Source: Bacteriovoracaceae bacterium
GTDB lineage: Bacteria > Bdellovibrionota > Bacteriovoracia > Bacteriovoracales > Bacteriovoracaceae
Direction of reading: 5' to 3'
NCBI GenBank assembly: GCA_023146355.1
Contig: JAGLCH010000328.1
Span: 1 to 21,944, forward strand
Length of the DNA: 21,944 nt
How positions within the stretch are numbered: position 1 is the first letter of the stretch; the number at the start of each line of letters is the position of its first letter. Both the position numbers and the translations under genes were made by a program. A model generated the notes under the pieces. That model was not told where the DNA came from and made no database searches. It was given only the letters and a program-made list of their open reading frames with translations. Below are positions 1 through 7,050 of this stretch, piece after piece.

Positions 1-1263
1 TCCTGAGATAACACTATTAAGGTACCCAGCAACTGACCATAGTTGTCTCTCTGAATTCACCACTGGCCCTGAATTATCACCATCTTCAAACCAAGGCGAA
101 AGAGTAAGGAACTCCATGTTTTCCATATTTGATAGGTTGATTGTTGCTGCGGTCATTAGAGTACTTAAGTGTCTTGAGAATACTTTTTCGTTATTCACTT
201 TTTTTGCCGCAAGCATTGCGTAACAACTGACAAAGGGCCAGATGCCTCTATTATGATAAATAGGTACTTCACGTAATTGAGGATGAACAACAGGTGCTCC
301 TGCCTCAGTGTGCGGGTAGCTTGATACTACCTTTGATGCTCGTTCGCTATCTGCTACTTCAAGAATAACAGCAAGTGCATTTCCTAAAAGGTCATATTTT
401 TTTAGTGGTTCATTGATTGTCGATGGGAGAATCATACTTCGATAAAGCCCTTCTTCTTCACTCCAAAAAATATTATTAATTGACTTCTTTAGCTCGAGTG
501 CCCATTTTTTATAACGGTTGTTGCCACCAGTTTTCTCTCCGATGAATTTAAGAGCATAGTAATGACATATATTGGTTGAGAGCGTTTTAGATTCACCTAT
601 CGGAGTTGTATTGCTTTTAGTCCAAATTGGGTAGGTTTGCTCTCTCCAGTCGAGGAAAGACTGTTCACCACGATAGAGCCCATCTGCTTTATCATAGACG
701 TATTCACGATCCACCAGGACTGTCTCTTCAATTGCTTCGATTGCTTTTTTCTCGAAAGATATTTTGGTTGGACCAGATAGCTGCTTGAGAAGTTCAGAAG
801 CACCAAGTGCCCACACTACTCGGTCTGTGCTTAGGGGCCAACTTCCCCCTGTTCCAGTATCTTGCACAATTTGAAGTTTTCCATTTGAGCGTAGTGGTGA
901 GAGCTTAAACTCCATTGAGTTTTTTGCGCGAATTGGATCGATCTCACCAATTCCAAGATGAACACTGTAGGCCGTATCTCGGGTCCACACGTAATTCCAC
1001 TTTTTTCCTGTCTCAAAGCAGCAATTTCCCTCAGACTCAAAGCTCCAGTCGGAGATATTTTCAACACAGTTTTGGTTTGCCTCTTCTACTGCCAGTGCAA
1101 AAAGTGCGTCGAAAAGTTCAGAGCTGGTATCAACTAAAAGTTGATTGTCACTTACCGAAACTTCTCTTATATCTTTATCGTTTTTCAGTAAATAGTTGAT
1201 ATTATTGTTTTTTCTACTTACATTAACCGTTGTTTTTTTACCTAACCATGATTTTGAATTCAA
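1..1263 (-). CDS. Six-hairpin glycosidase-like protein, possible debranching enzyme (3' end outside window)
   Basis: The reading frame is open from 1263 to the window edge (421 codons), so the C-terminus is missing. I chose the TTG at 1261-1263: GGAGAGG lies four bases upstream, an in-frame TAG sits just before it, and no earlier ATG exists. No signal peptide is visible, so the protein is probably cytoplasmic. Conserved-looking blocks are WTRDT (residues 93-97), QDTGTGGSWP followed by STDRVVW (134-151), GEQSFLDWREQTYP (199-212), a YHNRGIWPF block, and NSERQLWSVAG near the edge. These resemble (alpha/alpha)6-barrel proteins often annotated as six-hairpin or glycogen-debranching glycosidases. 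The WTRD Asp and the Glu/Asp residues of the GEQSFLDWREQ block are candidate catalytic acids, which is inference. Next to a maltodextrin operon it could remove alpha-1,6 branches, but the substrate is unproven. It diverges from the CBM21 gene at 1504. Confidence 0.72.
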   Translation of the reverse strand, partial: MNSKSWLGKKTTVNVSRKNNNINYLLKNDKDIREVSVSDNQLLVDTSSELFDALFALAVEEANQNCVENISDWSFESEGNCCFETGKKWNYVWTRDTAYSVHLGIGEIDPIRAKNSMEFKLSPLRSNGKLQIVQDTGTGGSWPLSTDRVVWALGASELLKQLSGPTKISFEKKAIEAIEETVLVDREYVYDKADGLYRGEQSFLDWREQTYPIWTKSNTTPIGESKTLSTNICHYYALKFIGEKTGGNNRYKKWALELKKSINNIFWSEEEGLYRSMILPSTINEPLKKYDLLGNALAVILEVADSERASKVVSSYPHTEAGAPVVHPQLREVPIYHNRGIWPFVSCYAMLAAKKVNNEKVFSRHLSTLMTAATINLSNMENMEFLTLSPWFEDGDNSGPVVNSERQLWSVAGYLNSVISG

Positions 1264-1503
1264 ATTACCTCTCCGTGTCTAAACTAGTTCTATTAATACT
1301 TAATGGTTAAAAAACTGAATAGGGAGACAATATAGACGAAAAAAAGGATAGTAATTACACGATATTTTGCAAAAAAACGGGATCGTGCTATAGATAGTCT
1401 AAGCAATGTGCAAGCTTGACTGTTATCGTCTGCTTTATCTCCATTTTTATTTTGATAGCAGTTCCGTAGAATCTTTAGAACCATAAAATGTGATAGGAAC
1501 ATT
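1264..1503. other. Divergent intergenic region between the glycosidase and CBM21 genes
   Basis: This 240-bp AT-rich gap separates two divergent genes and should hold both promoters. I could not place a -35/-10 pair with good spacing on either strand. A TTGACT at 1416-1421 has no convincing -10 about 17 bases downstream. A small minus-strand reading frame overlaps the gap but runs into the signal-peptide codons of the gene at 1504 and has no recognisable product. Confidence 0.4.
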
Positions 1504-2586
1504 ATGAAACTTAAGTCTCTTATATTGTTAATGCTTTTAACTGCTCTGACTAATTGTCTTGCCATGATGCCACAAGAAGGTCTTGTGATTAATGGTGATG
1601 GTCGTGGTGGTGGTGATGTTGTTTATTGTCGTCCTGATTTATCGAGCAGCCGCTATGCAGGGCTTTATACCCTAGACTATCTGTTAACTCGTGAGAGTGA
1701 TTTTGACGAGAACTCTGATGAGTTCTTTAAATTTACAAATGATTCGAAAGCCGCAATGAATATTGCTCTTAGTATTGCTTCTCAACTAGAAGGTATCTCT
1801 CCCAAGGCATCACTTAGCCTTCAGTCATTTTTAAGACTGACTGGAAATGGTAGCTGGGTTAATAATGAAAACAGAGGAGATATTTTTAGAGTTTGGATTC
1901 CCACTGCAAGGCTTCGTGATTACAAAGATGAAGACTTTATAAATGATCTACCTGCAAACTGCTATGGTGATGACGGGACTATGAATATTAGTCAGATGAT
2001 TCTTCGTGAAGATGTAAACTCTAATATTCTTTATCACTATAATAAGAAATTATTTACTGAGCTAAAGGGATCTCCTCTGCAGATGTCTTACCTCTTAATT
2101 CACGAGTGGTTGCGAGATTATACTGTTCACGCTGCAGTCATTAGACGCGTTACTCACTTTCTACATTCCAGTGAATTTTTTGAGGCACCACCGTACAAGT
2201 CTGTCACTGCAATAAAGAGAATGGGCATCTACTTCGATCGCGACCTAACTAGCGTTCCTGCTGTTCAGCTAATGGACTTTGACACTGGTGTAGGATGTAG
2301 TGGTGAGTGTGGTTATCTTGATGTGAGAATTAAGGTTAGAAATGTAGACTTCCATAAGTCTGTTACAATCTATTACTCACAAAATGGTGGTCCTTGGAGT
2401 GAGCTTCCCGCAAGCTATATCCGTCAACTTTCCCACGGCTATGAAGAATGGGCCGTGGAAACCAATTTTGGTGCTAGTGGACACTCAATTGAATTTGCTG
2501 TTAAGTACTCTGTTGGAGGTCAAATTTATTGGGATAATAACTATTACAAAAATTATCGCGGTGTCTTTCGCTATCCTAATGAATGA
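1504..2586 (+). CDS. Secreted protein with C-terminal CBM21-type glycogen/starch-binding module
   Basis: This 360-residue protein has an N-terminal signal peptide (hydrophobic stretch about 5-20, likely cut after CLA). LTNC is a poor lipobox, so lipidation is uncertain. AGGA lies six bases before the ATG. Residues about 25-250 start with GDGRGGGDVVYC and contain LLIHEWLRDYT around H200-E201, followed by an Arg-rich helix ending in FLHS. This resembles secreted proteins I associate with Bdellovibrionota, but I cannot name a function. HEWLR is not the HExxH of zinc proteases. Residues about 255-356 form a CBM21-like domain: GVGCSGECGYL, KVRNVDFHKSV, a Trp/Tyr-rich middle, IEFAVKY, and the hallmark YWDNN plus NYRGV. 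It is roughly half identical to the protein at 4364 by hand alignment. The likely role is binding of alpha-glucan in the periplasm or at the surface (inference). A terminator follows. Confidence 0.8.
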   Translation: MKLKSLILLMLLTALTNCLAMMPQEGLVINGDGRGGGDVVYCRPDLSSSRYAGLYTLDYLLTRESDFDENSDEFFKFTNDSKAAMNIALSIASQLEGISPKASLSLQSFLRLTGNGSWVNNENRGDIFRVWIPTARLRDYKDEDFINDLPANCYGDDGTMNISQMILREDVNSNILYHYNKKLFTELKGSPLQMSYLLIHEWLRDYTVHAAVIRRVTHFLHSSEFFEAPPYKSVTAIKRMGIYFDRDLTSVPAVQLMDFDTGVGCSGECGYLDVRIKVRNVDFHKSVTIYYSQNGGPWSELPASYIRQLSHGYEEWAVETNFGASGHSIEFAVKYSVGGQIYWDNNYYKNYRGVFRYPNE

Positions 2587-2607
2587 TTTTACTAAAAAAT
2601 AAAATAC

Positions 2608-2635
2608 GGGGTCTCTTTCAGGAGGCCTTTTTTTT
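2608..2635 (+). terminator. Rho-independent terminator after the CBM21 gene
   Basis: GGTCTC (2610-2615) pairs with GAGGCC (2622-2627), with one G-U pair and a six-base loop, followed by eight T (2628-2635). It lies 21 bases past the stop at 2586. An A-rich stretch precedes it, so it may also stop transcription arriving from the convergent minus-strand gene that ends at 2639. Confidence 0.8.
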
Positions 2636-2638
2636 GAG

Positions 2639-4240
2639 CTAGATAAATTTATAGTAAGATGATTTTCCAACTCCAAATTTTTCTATAATCCCGTCTAGCT
2701 CCCAGTCTTTTACCCAAATATTCGCCGTGGCCTTTTTTATACAATAAACTTCTTCAATCTCTTTTCGTTTGAAAGTAGGGCGATCGATGGCAAAGTGGGT
2801 ATAGGGGCCTTTAGTCGTGATATCTGTTGGAATGATAATATTCATTCCGTTACTAATTTTAAAAAAGTAATGATTATTCTTTCTATAGATATCGTATCCA
2901 TTTCTTCGGAGTTGTTCTATCGTTTTATTGATTCGCTCAATTCCAGAGATAGGATCATAGAAGTTTTGTCCATAAATACTATCAATTAGAGACCACTGGC
3001 TAATTCCTAGTGAGCCGCTTCCTATAATTGCAAGAAGCGCTTTTGATTGATTTTCAGAAATTGTCTTGTACTCACCTTCTGTATTTCGAGTGAGACAAGC
3101 ATTTAGATCAACAATGGCCATATTTTGCGTAATAATCTCATTACGATAGAGGTCACCATAGTTTCTATCTTCTAGCTTGCTGTCCATAAGAAGCCAGCAG
3201 TTATCTTGGCTTGGCCCTTTATTTTGTTTGAGGAGTTTTACAATCCAAGGGTGTTGGATATTATCTATTCGACGATCTATTTTTCCTGCGAGCACTCCAA
3301 ATGGGCTAGGGAGAGGATGAGCACGTAGGGCCACCATATCATCTGTTTTTGGAGTGTGTTCTGGCAACTGTTCAAGCCAGTAGAAAACTTCGAAATACGT
3401 GGTAGGTCTATTTTTAGATGCCTGAAGAATTTGGAGAGATCTTTCGAGTTCTTCGTGGGCGAGAGTTTTATTGCCTTCACACATTCGGAGTACGCCAGAC
3501 CATTTATTTAAGAAAGCAAAGTCTTTGGTATCTGTTTTTTCATCAAATAAAATAGCTGCTTGATCAAAATCTATACGGGCATTGATGGTGTCTTTTCCCC
3601 TACCGCGTCGAAAGAGATATTCACCCCTTGCCTGATAGCAAATGGCGCGAAGAAGGTTTTGGTCATCTCCAGTAATAGAGAGAATTTCACTCACAATACT
3701 GATGGCCTCTTTAGAGTTTCCCATTCCCTCTAGGGCATCAGCTACTCCGATCTTCGCGAGCTTATAAAGGTAGCTGTCGGGGTCCGTAGTATGTTCAAGT
3801 ACGCGCTGGAAAAATGGCAGTGCCTTTTGGTAGTTGTAGGCACCGTAATAGATGTTGCCCATATAGCGGTCGAGCTCAGGTAGAACAGAGCTGAGTATGA
3901 TTTCTCGCTTGTCTGTTACTTCATTTATCATCGCAAGGAGGCGTTGGGCGTAATTTTGAGCACCAATTTGATTTAGTATGTGGGCCAGGGTTGCCTGCTC
4001 ACATAGCTCCTCAATTGAAGCGGAATCAAATTCAGTTGGGGCCAACTCTTTGTTAATACATCGAATTGCCTTATATGATTGACCTAGACGCATATGAAAC
4101 ATCGCAAGTTCAATACGTTCTAGAGGCCTTAAATTTTTCGACTTTGAAAATAGCGATAACTCATTTTTCGCCATCTGAAGCTTACTATTTCTAATAAGAT
4201 TCTCGATCTTTTCAAATATATGAGCAGCAGTTTCCTTCAT
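2639..4240 (-). CDS. TPR-repeat protein with C-terminal winged-helix-like segments, candidate regulator
   Basis: This 533-residue protein has no signal peptide or membrane segment. Residues about 15-300 are helical repeats of tetratricopeptide type: for example the GNIYYGAYNYQKALPFFQRV stretch, then a GVADALEGMGNSKEAIS stretch, then YQARGEYLFRRG. Residues about 396-465 (GISQWSLIDSIYG, then a basic RINKTIEQLRRNGYDI helix and NHYFF) look like a winged helix of the response-regulator/SARP style. The last 47 residues (FKRKEIEEVYCIKKATA, later GVGKSSYYKF) look like a second helix-turn-helix. No receiver, ATPase or sugar-binding domain is seen. The start ATG lacks a strong ribosome site, so the N-terminus is less certain. 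Lying between two CBM21 genes and next to the mal operon, it is a plausible local regulator by context only. TPR-type sensing coupled to DNA binding recalls MalT in concept, but it is not a MalT homologue. Confidence 0.65.
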   Translation of the reverse strand: MKETAAHIFEKIENLIRNSKLQMAKNELSLFSKSKNLRPLERIELAMFHMRLGQSYKAIRCINKELAPTEFDSASIEELCEQATLAHILNQIGAQNYAQRLLAMINEVTDKREIILSSVLPELDRYMGNIYYGAYNYQKALPFFQRVLEHTTDPDSYLYKLAKIGVADALEGMGNSKEAISIVSEILSITGDDQNLLRAICYQARGEYLFRRGRGKDTINARIDFDQAAILFDEKTDTKDFAFLNKWSGVLRMCEGNKTLAHEELERSLQILQASKNRPTTYFEVFYWLEQLPEHTPKTDDMVALRAHPLPSPFGVLAGKIDRRIDNIQHPWIVKLLKQNKGPSQDNCWLLMDSKLEDRNYGDLYRNEIITQNMAIVDLNACLTRNTEGEYKTISENQSKALLAIIGSGSLGISQWSLIDSIYGQNFYDPISGIERINKTIEQLRRNGYDIYRKNNHYFFKISNGMNIIIPTDITTKGPYTHFAIDRPTFKRKEIEEVYCIKKATANIWVKDWELDGIIEKFGVGKSSYYKFI

Positions 4241-4287
4241 AGATGTAGGTATATCACTCCAAAAAAAATACGTCTAATTATTTTCCG

Positions 4288-4316
4288 TTTTTTTTCATTT
4301 GGGCGATTGCTATAAC
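4288..4316 (+). promoter_or_regulatory. Weak sigma-70-like promoter candidate before the small CBM21 gene
   Basis: TATAAC at 4311-4316 matches five of six -10 bases. Seventeen bases upstream there is only a T-run in place of a -35, so the case rests on the -10 and on position, 48 bases before the ATG at 4364. It could serve the CBM21 gene and, by read-through, the operon from 4837. Confidence 0.25.
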
Positions 4317-4363
4317 AAATAAATCAAAACGGGACAAATATTAGTTTTCTAGGAAGGTTTATA

Positions 4364-4762
4364 ATGAAAAAACTTGTAATTTTAATAACTTTGGCTATTT
4401 TTGCGTCACTTACCCCTCTGGCTTCTGCTTCTGCAGCAGATGAAATCAGAGTAACAGACTTTGTAACAGGTGTCGGTTTAGGGTGTTATGGGAGATGCGG
4501 TTACTTGTCTGTTACTTTTAAAGTGAAAAATATTGATTATGATAAATCTGTATCAATATTCTTTAAGGGAGAAGATGGCGAGTGGCGCGAATTAGCCGCC
4601 TATTACTCAAGACCTCTGGAATATGGATTTGAAGAGTGGAGAATTTCTACAAACTTCGGAAGTAGAGGCGGGTCTATTGAGTTTGTGGCAAAATATGAAG
4701 TAGATGGAGAAGTCTACTGGGATAATAACTTTAAACATAATTTTTCAGGGGTTCTGCTCTAG
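4364..4762 (+). CDS. Small secreted stand-alone CBM21-type carbohydrate-binding protein
   Basis: This protein of 132 residues starts at an ATG preceded by AGGAAGG at good spacing. Residues 1-25 are a clear Sec signal peptide ending ASASAA before DEIRV. The rest is a single CBM21-like domain: GVGLGCYGRCGYL, KVKNIDYDKSV, W and Y residues in the EWRELAAYYSR stretch, EEWRISTNFG, SIEFVAKY and YWDNNFKHNF. CBM21 is best known from Rhizopus glucoamylase and from the glycogen-targeting subunits of eukaryotic protein phosphatase 1, where the WDNN-x-x-x-N-F/Y tail is characteristic. No catalytic domain is attached. Its paralogue module is in the protein at 1504, and both carry a CxxxC pair that could form a disulfide. 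It precedes the mal operon by 74 bp with no terminator seen between. The likely role is periplasmic or extracellular binding of glycogen or maltodextrin (inference). Confidence 0.8.
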   Translation: MKKLVILITLAIFASLTPLASASAADEIRVTDFVTGVGLGCYGRCGYLSVTFKVKNIDYDKSVSIFFKGEDGEWRELAAYYSRPLEYGFEEWRISTNFGSRGGSIEFVAKYEVDGEVYWDNNFKHNFSGVLL

Positions 4763-4836
4763 TAATTATATTTCTTGAGCCATTTTAGCCTAATAGATTT
4801 AGTATATTACTATTGGTTAACTAAAAAGAGGATCCC

Positions 4837-5841
4837 ATGAATCAAAGAATTCAATCATATGTCATAGGTATTGATATTGGTGGAACTAAAACTGAGTGTT
4901 GTGTATTTGAACTATCAAATGAATCTACACCAGATACTTTTTTTGTCCCCCACAAAAGGTTTAGTTCCATCAAGAAAGTCTGTGGAATGCGAATTCCTAC
5001 GGATGAAGCGGCGGGGTACGATACATTTTTAGAGGGTGTGTCGAACCTCGTCGTTTCTTTACTAAATGACTCCTCAATTCATTCAGATTCATTATTAGGT
5101 ATTGGCATAGGAATGCCTGGAACTATCTGTCCAAAAACATTAGTAATGCTTAATGGTAATACGAAGATGTTTGTAGGTAATGCCTTTGGGTCTGACCTTA
5201 TTTCAGCACTTCCATTTTCATGTGATTTTGGTGTTTATAATGACGCCAATTGTTTCGCTATAGCGGAGGCATATTCTGGTGCTGGCCATCTTCACTCTAA
5301 ACATACTAGTACTCCTGAGCTTGAACTTAGCTCTGTTGGTGTCATTCTAGGTACTGGAGTTGGTGGAGGAATTGTTCTAGGTGGTAAGTGCCTTACGGGC
5401 CCCCATGGCTCTGCTGGTGAAATTGGCCATACCTCACTTGTAACAGGTGGCGTCGATTGCTATTGTGGACGTAAGGGGTGTGCTGAGTCATATCTCTCTG
5501 GAACAGGAATTCAGCGTATATTTAAAGAACGTTATGGATATTCTAAGGAATCTGTTAATATTTTTAGTGGGGCAATCGCAGGTGATGTTGATTGTCTAAA
5601 TGTAATTACACAATACCGTGAAGATCTCGCTCGATTCTTTGCAAATCTAGTCAATATCCTAGATGTTGACTTCATCGTCTGCGGTGGTGGAGTAAGTAAT
5701 CAAGACATTATCTATGAAGGTCTTGAGGAAATGGTGGGATCACTTTCATTTGTAGATAAGAAAAGCTTTAAAATATATAAACATCAAATCAGCGATTCTG
5801 CCGGGGTAATGGGCGCAGCAATGCAGGTTTGTAATCAATAA
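4837..5841 (+). CDS. ROK-family sugar kinase, probable glucokinase
   Basis: This 334-residue cytosolic kinase phosphorylates a hexose with ATP. It has the N-terminal phosphate loop DIGGTKT (13-19), NDANC with the catalytic Asp at 136, GEIGH (E195, H198), and the ROK zinc site formed by H198, C208, C210 and C215 (CYCGRKGCAE). VCGGGVSN follows near the C-terminus. Length and motifs fit the family, and the sequence style is close to E. coli Mak (fructo/mannokinase) and NagK. As first gene of a maltodextrin operon it most likely makes glucose 6-phosphate from the free glucose released by MalQ, so glucokinase is preferred on context. Fructose or mannose cannot be excluded. GAGG lies a few bases before the ATG, and malE starts 13 bases after the stop. 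Confidence 0.85.
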   Translation: MNQRIQSYVIGIDIGGTKTECCVFELSNESTPDTFFVPHKRFSSIKKVCGMRIPTDEAAGYDTFLEGVSNLVVSLLNDSSIHSDSLLGIGIGMPGTICPKTLVMLNGNTKMFVGNAFGSDLISALPFSCDFGVYNDANCFAIAEAYSGAGHLHSKHTSTPELELSSVGVILGTGVGGGIVLGGKCLTGPHGSAGEIGHTSLVTGGVDCYCGRKGCAESYLSGTGIQRIFKERYGYSKESVNIFSGAIAGDVDCLNVITQYREDLARFFANLVNILDVDFIVCGGGVSNQDIIYEGLEEMVGSLSFVDKKSFKIYKHQISDSAGVMGAAMQVCNQ

Positions 5842-5854
5842 GAGAGAGGTTCTT

Positions 5855-7033
5855 GTGAAGGCTTTAGTACTAATATTCATAGGTTTACTATCGTTTCGTG
5901 TGCTTGCGGATGATGGTGTCATTGACGTTTGGACTTCATCTGAAAACGTTAAAAATGCCATTGAAAGTGCTTCTAAAGGATTTTCTGAAGAATTTGGTAG
6001 AAAAGTTAAAATTACTGTCCTTAGTAAGGATCTCACATCTCAATTCAGGACAGCTGCTCTAACTGGAAAAGGTCCAGATATATTTGCATGGGCGCATGAT
6101 GTTATTGGCGATCTTGCAGAGTCTGGATTGATAGAGCCCATTCAGATGTCACCCAAGTTAAAAAAAGCATTTCTTCCTGTTGCCTTAAATGCTTACACTT
6201 ATAAAGGTAAGGTTTACGGGTATCCGTATGATGTTGAAGCCATTGCAATGATTTACAACAAGAAACTTATTTCAAAACTTCCCTCTTCAATGGAAGAGGT
6301 TGTCATATTCTCTGAAAAAATAAAGAAAAAGAAAAATGGTCAGTATGGATTTCTTTATGGAATGAGTAACTTCTTTTTCTCATTCCCTTTTCTTACTGCT
6401 GGCGGAGGATATATTTTTAAGGATAATGGTGGAACTCTAGATCCTAGAGATGTTGGAGTTGCAAATAAAGGCGCTGTTGACGGACTCAAGTTCATCCATT
6501 CATTAATGAAAAAAGGAATCGTTCCAGAGTCTACAGATCGAAGCAATGCCTTCACTAAAATGAAAGAAGGTAAGCTTGCCATGACTATAGATGGCCCATG
6601 GGCAATTAGAGATCTTAGAAAGAATAAAATAGATTATGGGATTGCTCCTATTCCATCTTTGGGTGGTAAAAGTCCTCGCCCCTTTGTTGGTACTCATGGC
6701 TTTATTGTTCGTCGTTCAAGTAAAAATAAAGATCTAGCAAAGATTTTAATTGAAGAGTATCTGGTTACAAAGAAAGGAATTATTACTCTATATAACGCAG
6801 ACCCAAGAGGTCCGGCGCGGATAGATGCTGTTAAAGAGCTCACTAAGGGGAATCCAGATCTAAAAGCATTTATGGAAAGTGCTAGAATTGGAATAGCAAT
6901 GCCAAATCTTCCAGCAACGGGAGCAGTTTGGAGTGCAATGGGTAATGCAATTAGCCTAACTATCACAGGCAAAGAATCAGCGAGAAAAGCGCTAGAACAC
7001 GCAAAGAATCAAATTCTTTCAAAAACTAAATAA
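5855..7033 (+). CDS. malE: Maltose/maltodextrin-binding periplasmic protein MalE
   Basis: This 392-residue protein begins at GTG with GAGAGAGG five bases upstream. The signal peptide is probably cut after RVLA, giving DDGVIDVW. It follows E. coli MalE along its length: GPDIFAWAHDVIGDLAESGL, YPYDVEAIAMIYNK, a TAGGGYIFKDN segment, DVGVANKGAVDGL, AMTIDGPWA, PFVGTHGF, and the C-terminal IAMPNLPATGAVWSAMGNA. It captures maltose and maltodextrins in the periplasm and delivers them to MalFGK2. It sits between the sugar kinase and the secreted GH13 gene, with 13-bp and 17-bp gaps. The matching MalF and MalG are encoded further down the same operon, and MalK is on the opposite strand. Confidence 0.93.
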   Translation: MKALVLIFIGLLSFRVLADDGVIDVWTSSENVKNAIESASKGFSEEFGRKVKITVLSKDLTSQFRTAALTGKGPDIFAWAHDVIGDLAESGLIEPIQMSPKLKKAFLPVALNAYTYKGKVYGYPYDVEAIAMIYNKKLISKLPSSMEEVVIFSEKIKKKKNGQYGFLYGMSNFFFSFPFLTAGGGYIFKDNGGTLDPRDVGVANKGAVDGLKFIHSLMKKGIVPESTDRSNAFTKMKEGKLAMTIDGPWAIRDLRKNKIDYGIAPIPSLGGKSPRPFVGTHGFIVRRSSKNKDLAKILIEEYLVTKKGIITLYNADPRGPARIDAVKELTKGNPDLKAFMESARIGIAMPNLPATGAVWSAMGNAISLTITGKESARKALEHAKNQILSKTK

Positions 7034-7050
7034 CGGATCTAAGGGTTTAT

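Noticed and set aside
1504..1563. Lipoprotein signal at LTNC in the protein at 1504
   Set aside because: Asn before Cys is outside the usual lipobox; a signal peptidase I site after CLA fits better, although lipidation is not excluded.
1293..1565. Small minus-strand reading frame across the divergent gap
   Set aside because: It overlaps the signal-peptide codons of the gene at 1504, has no ribosome site of note and no recognisable domain.
2101..2118. HEWLR in the secreted CBM21 protein as a metalloprotease site
   Set aside because: The second His of HExxH is missing and no downstream ligand set is evident.
4241..4836. MalT-box-like motifs upstream of the operon
   Set aside because: No array of GGGGA(T/G)GAGG-like boxes is visible on either strand, and no MalT is encoded here.
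6355..6972. Several minus-strand reading frames inside malE
   Set aside because: They are shadows of a clearly coding gene with strong homology on the plus strand.
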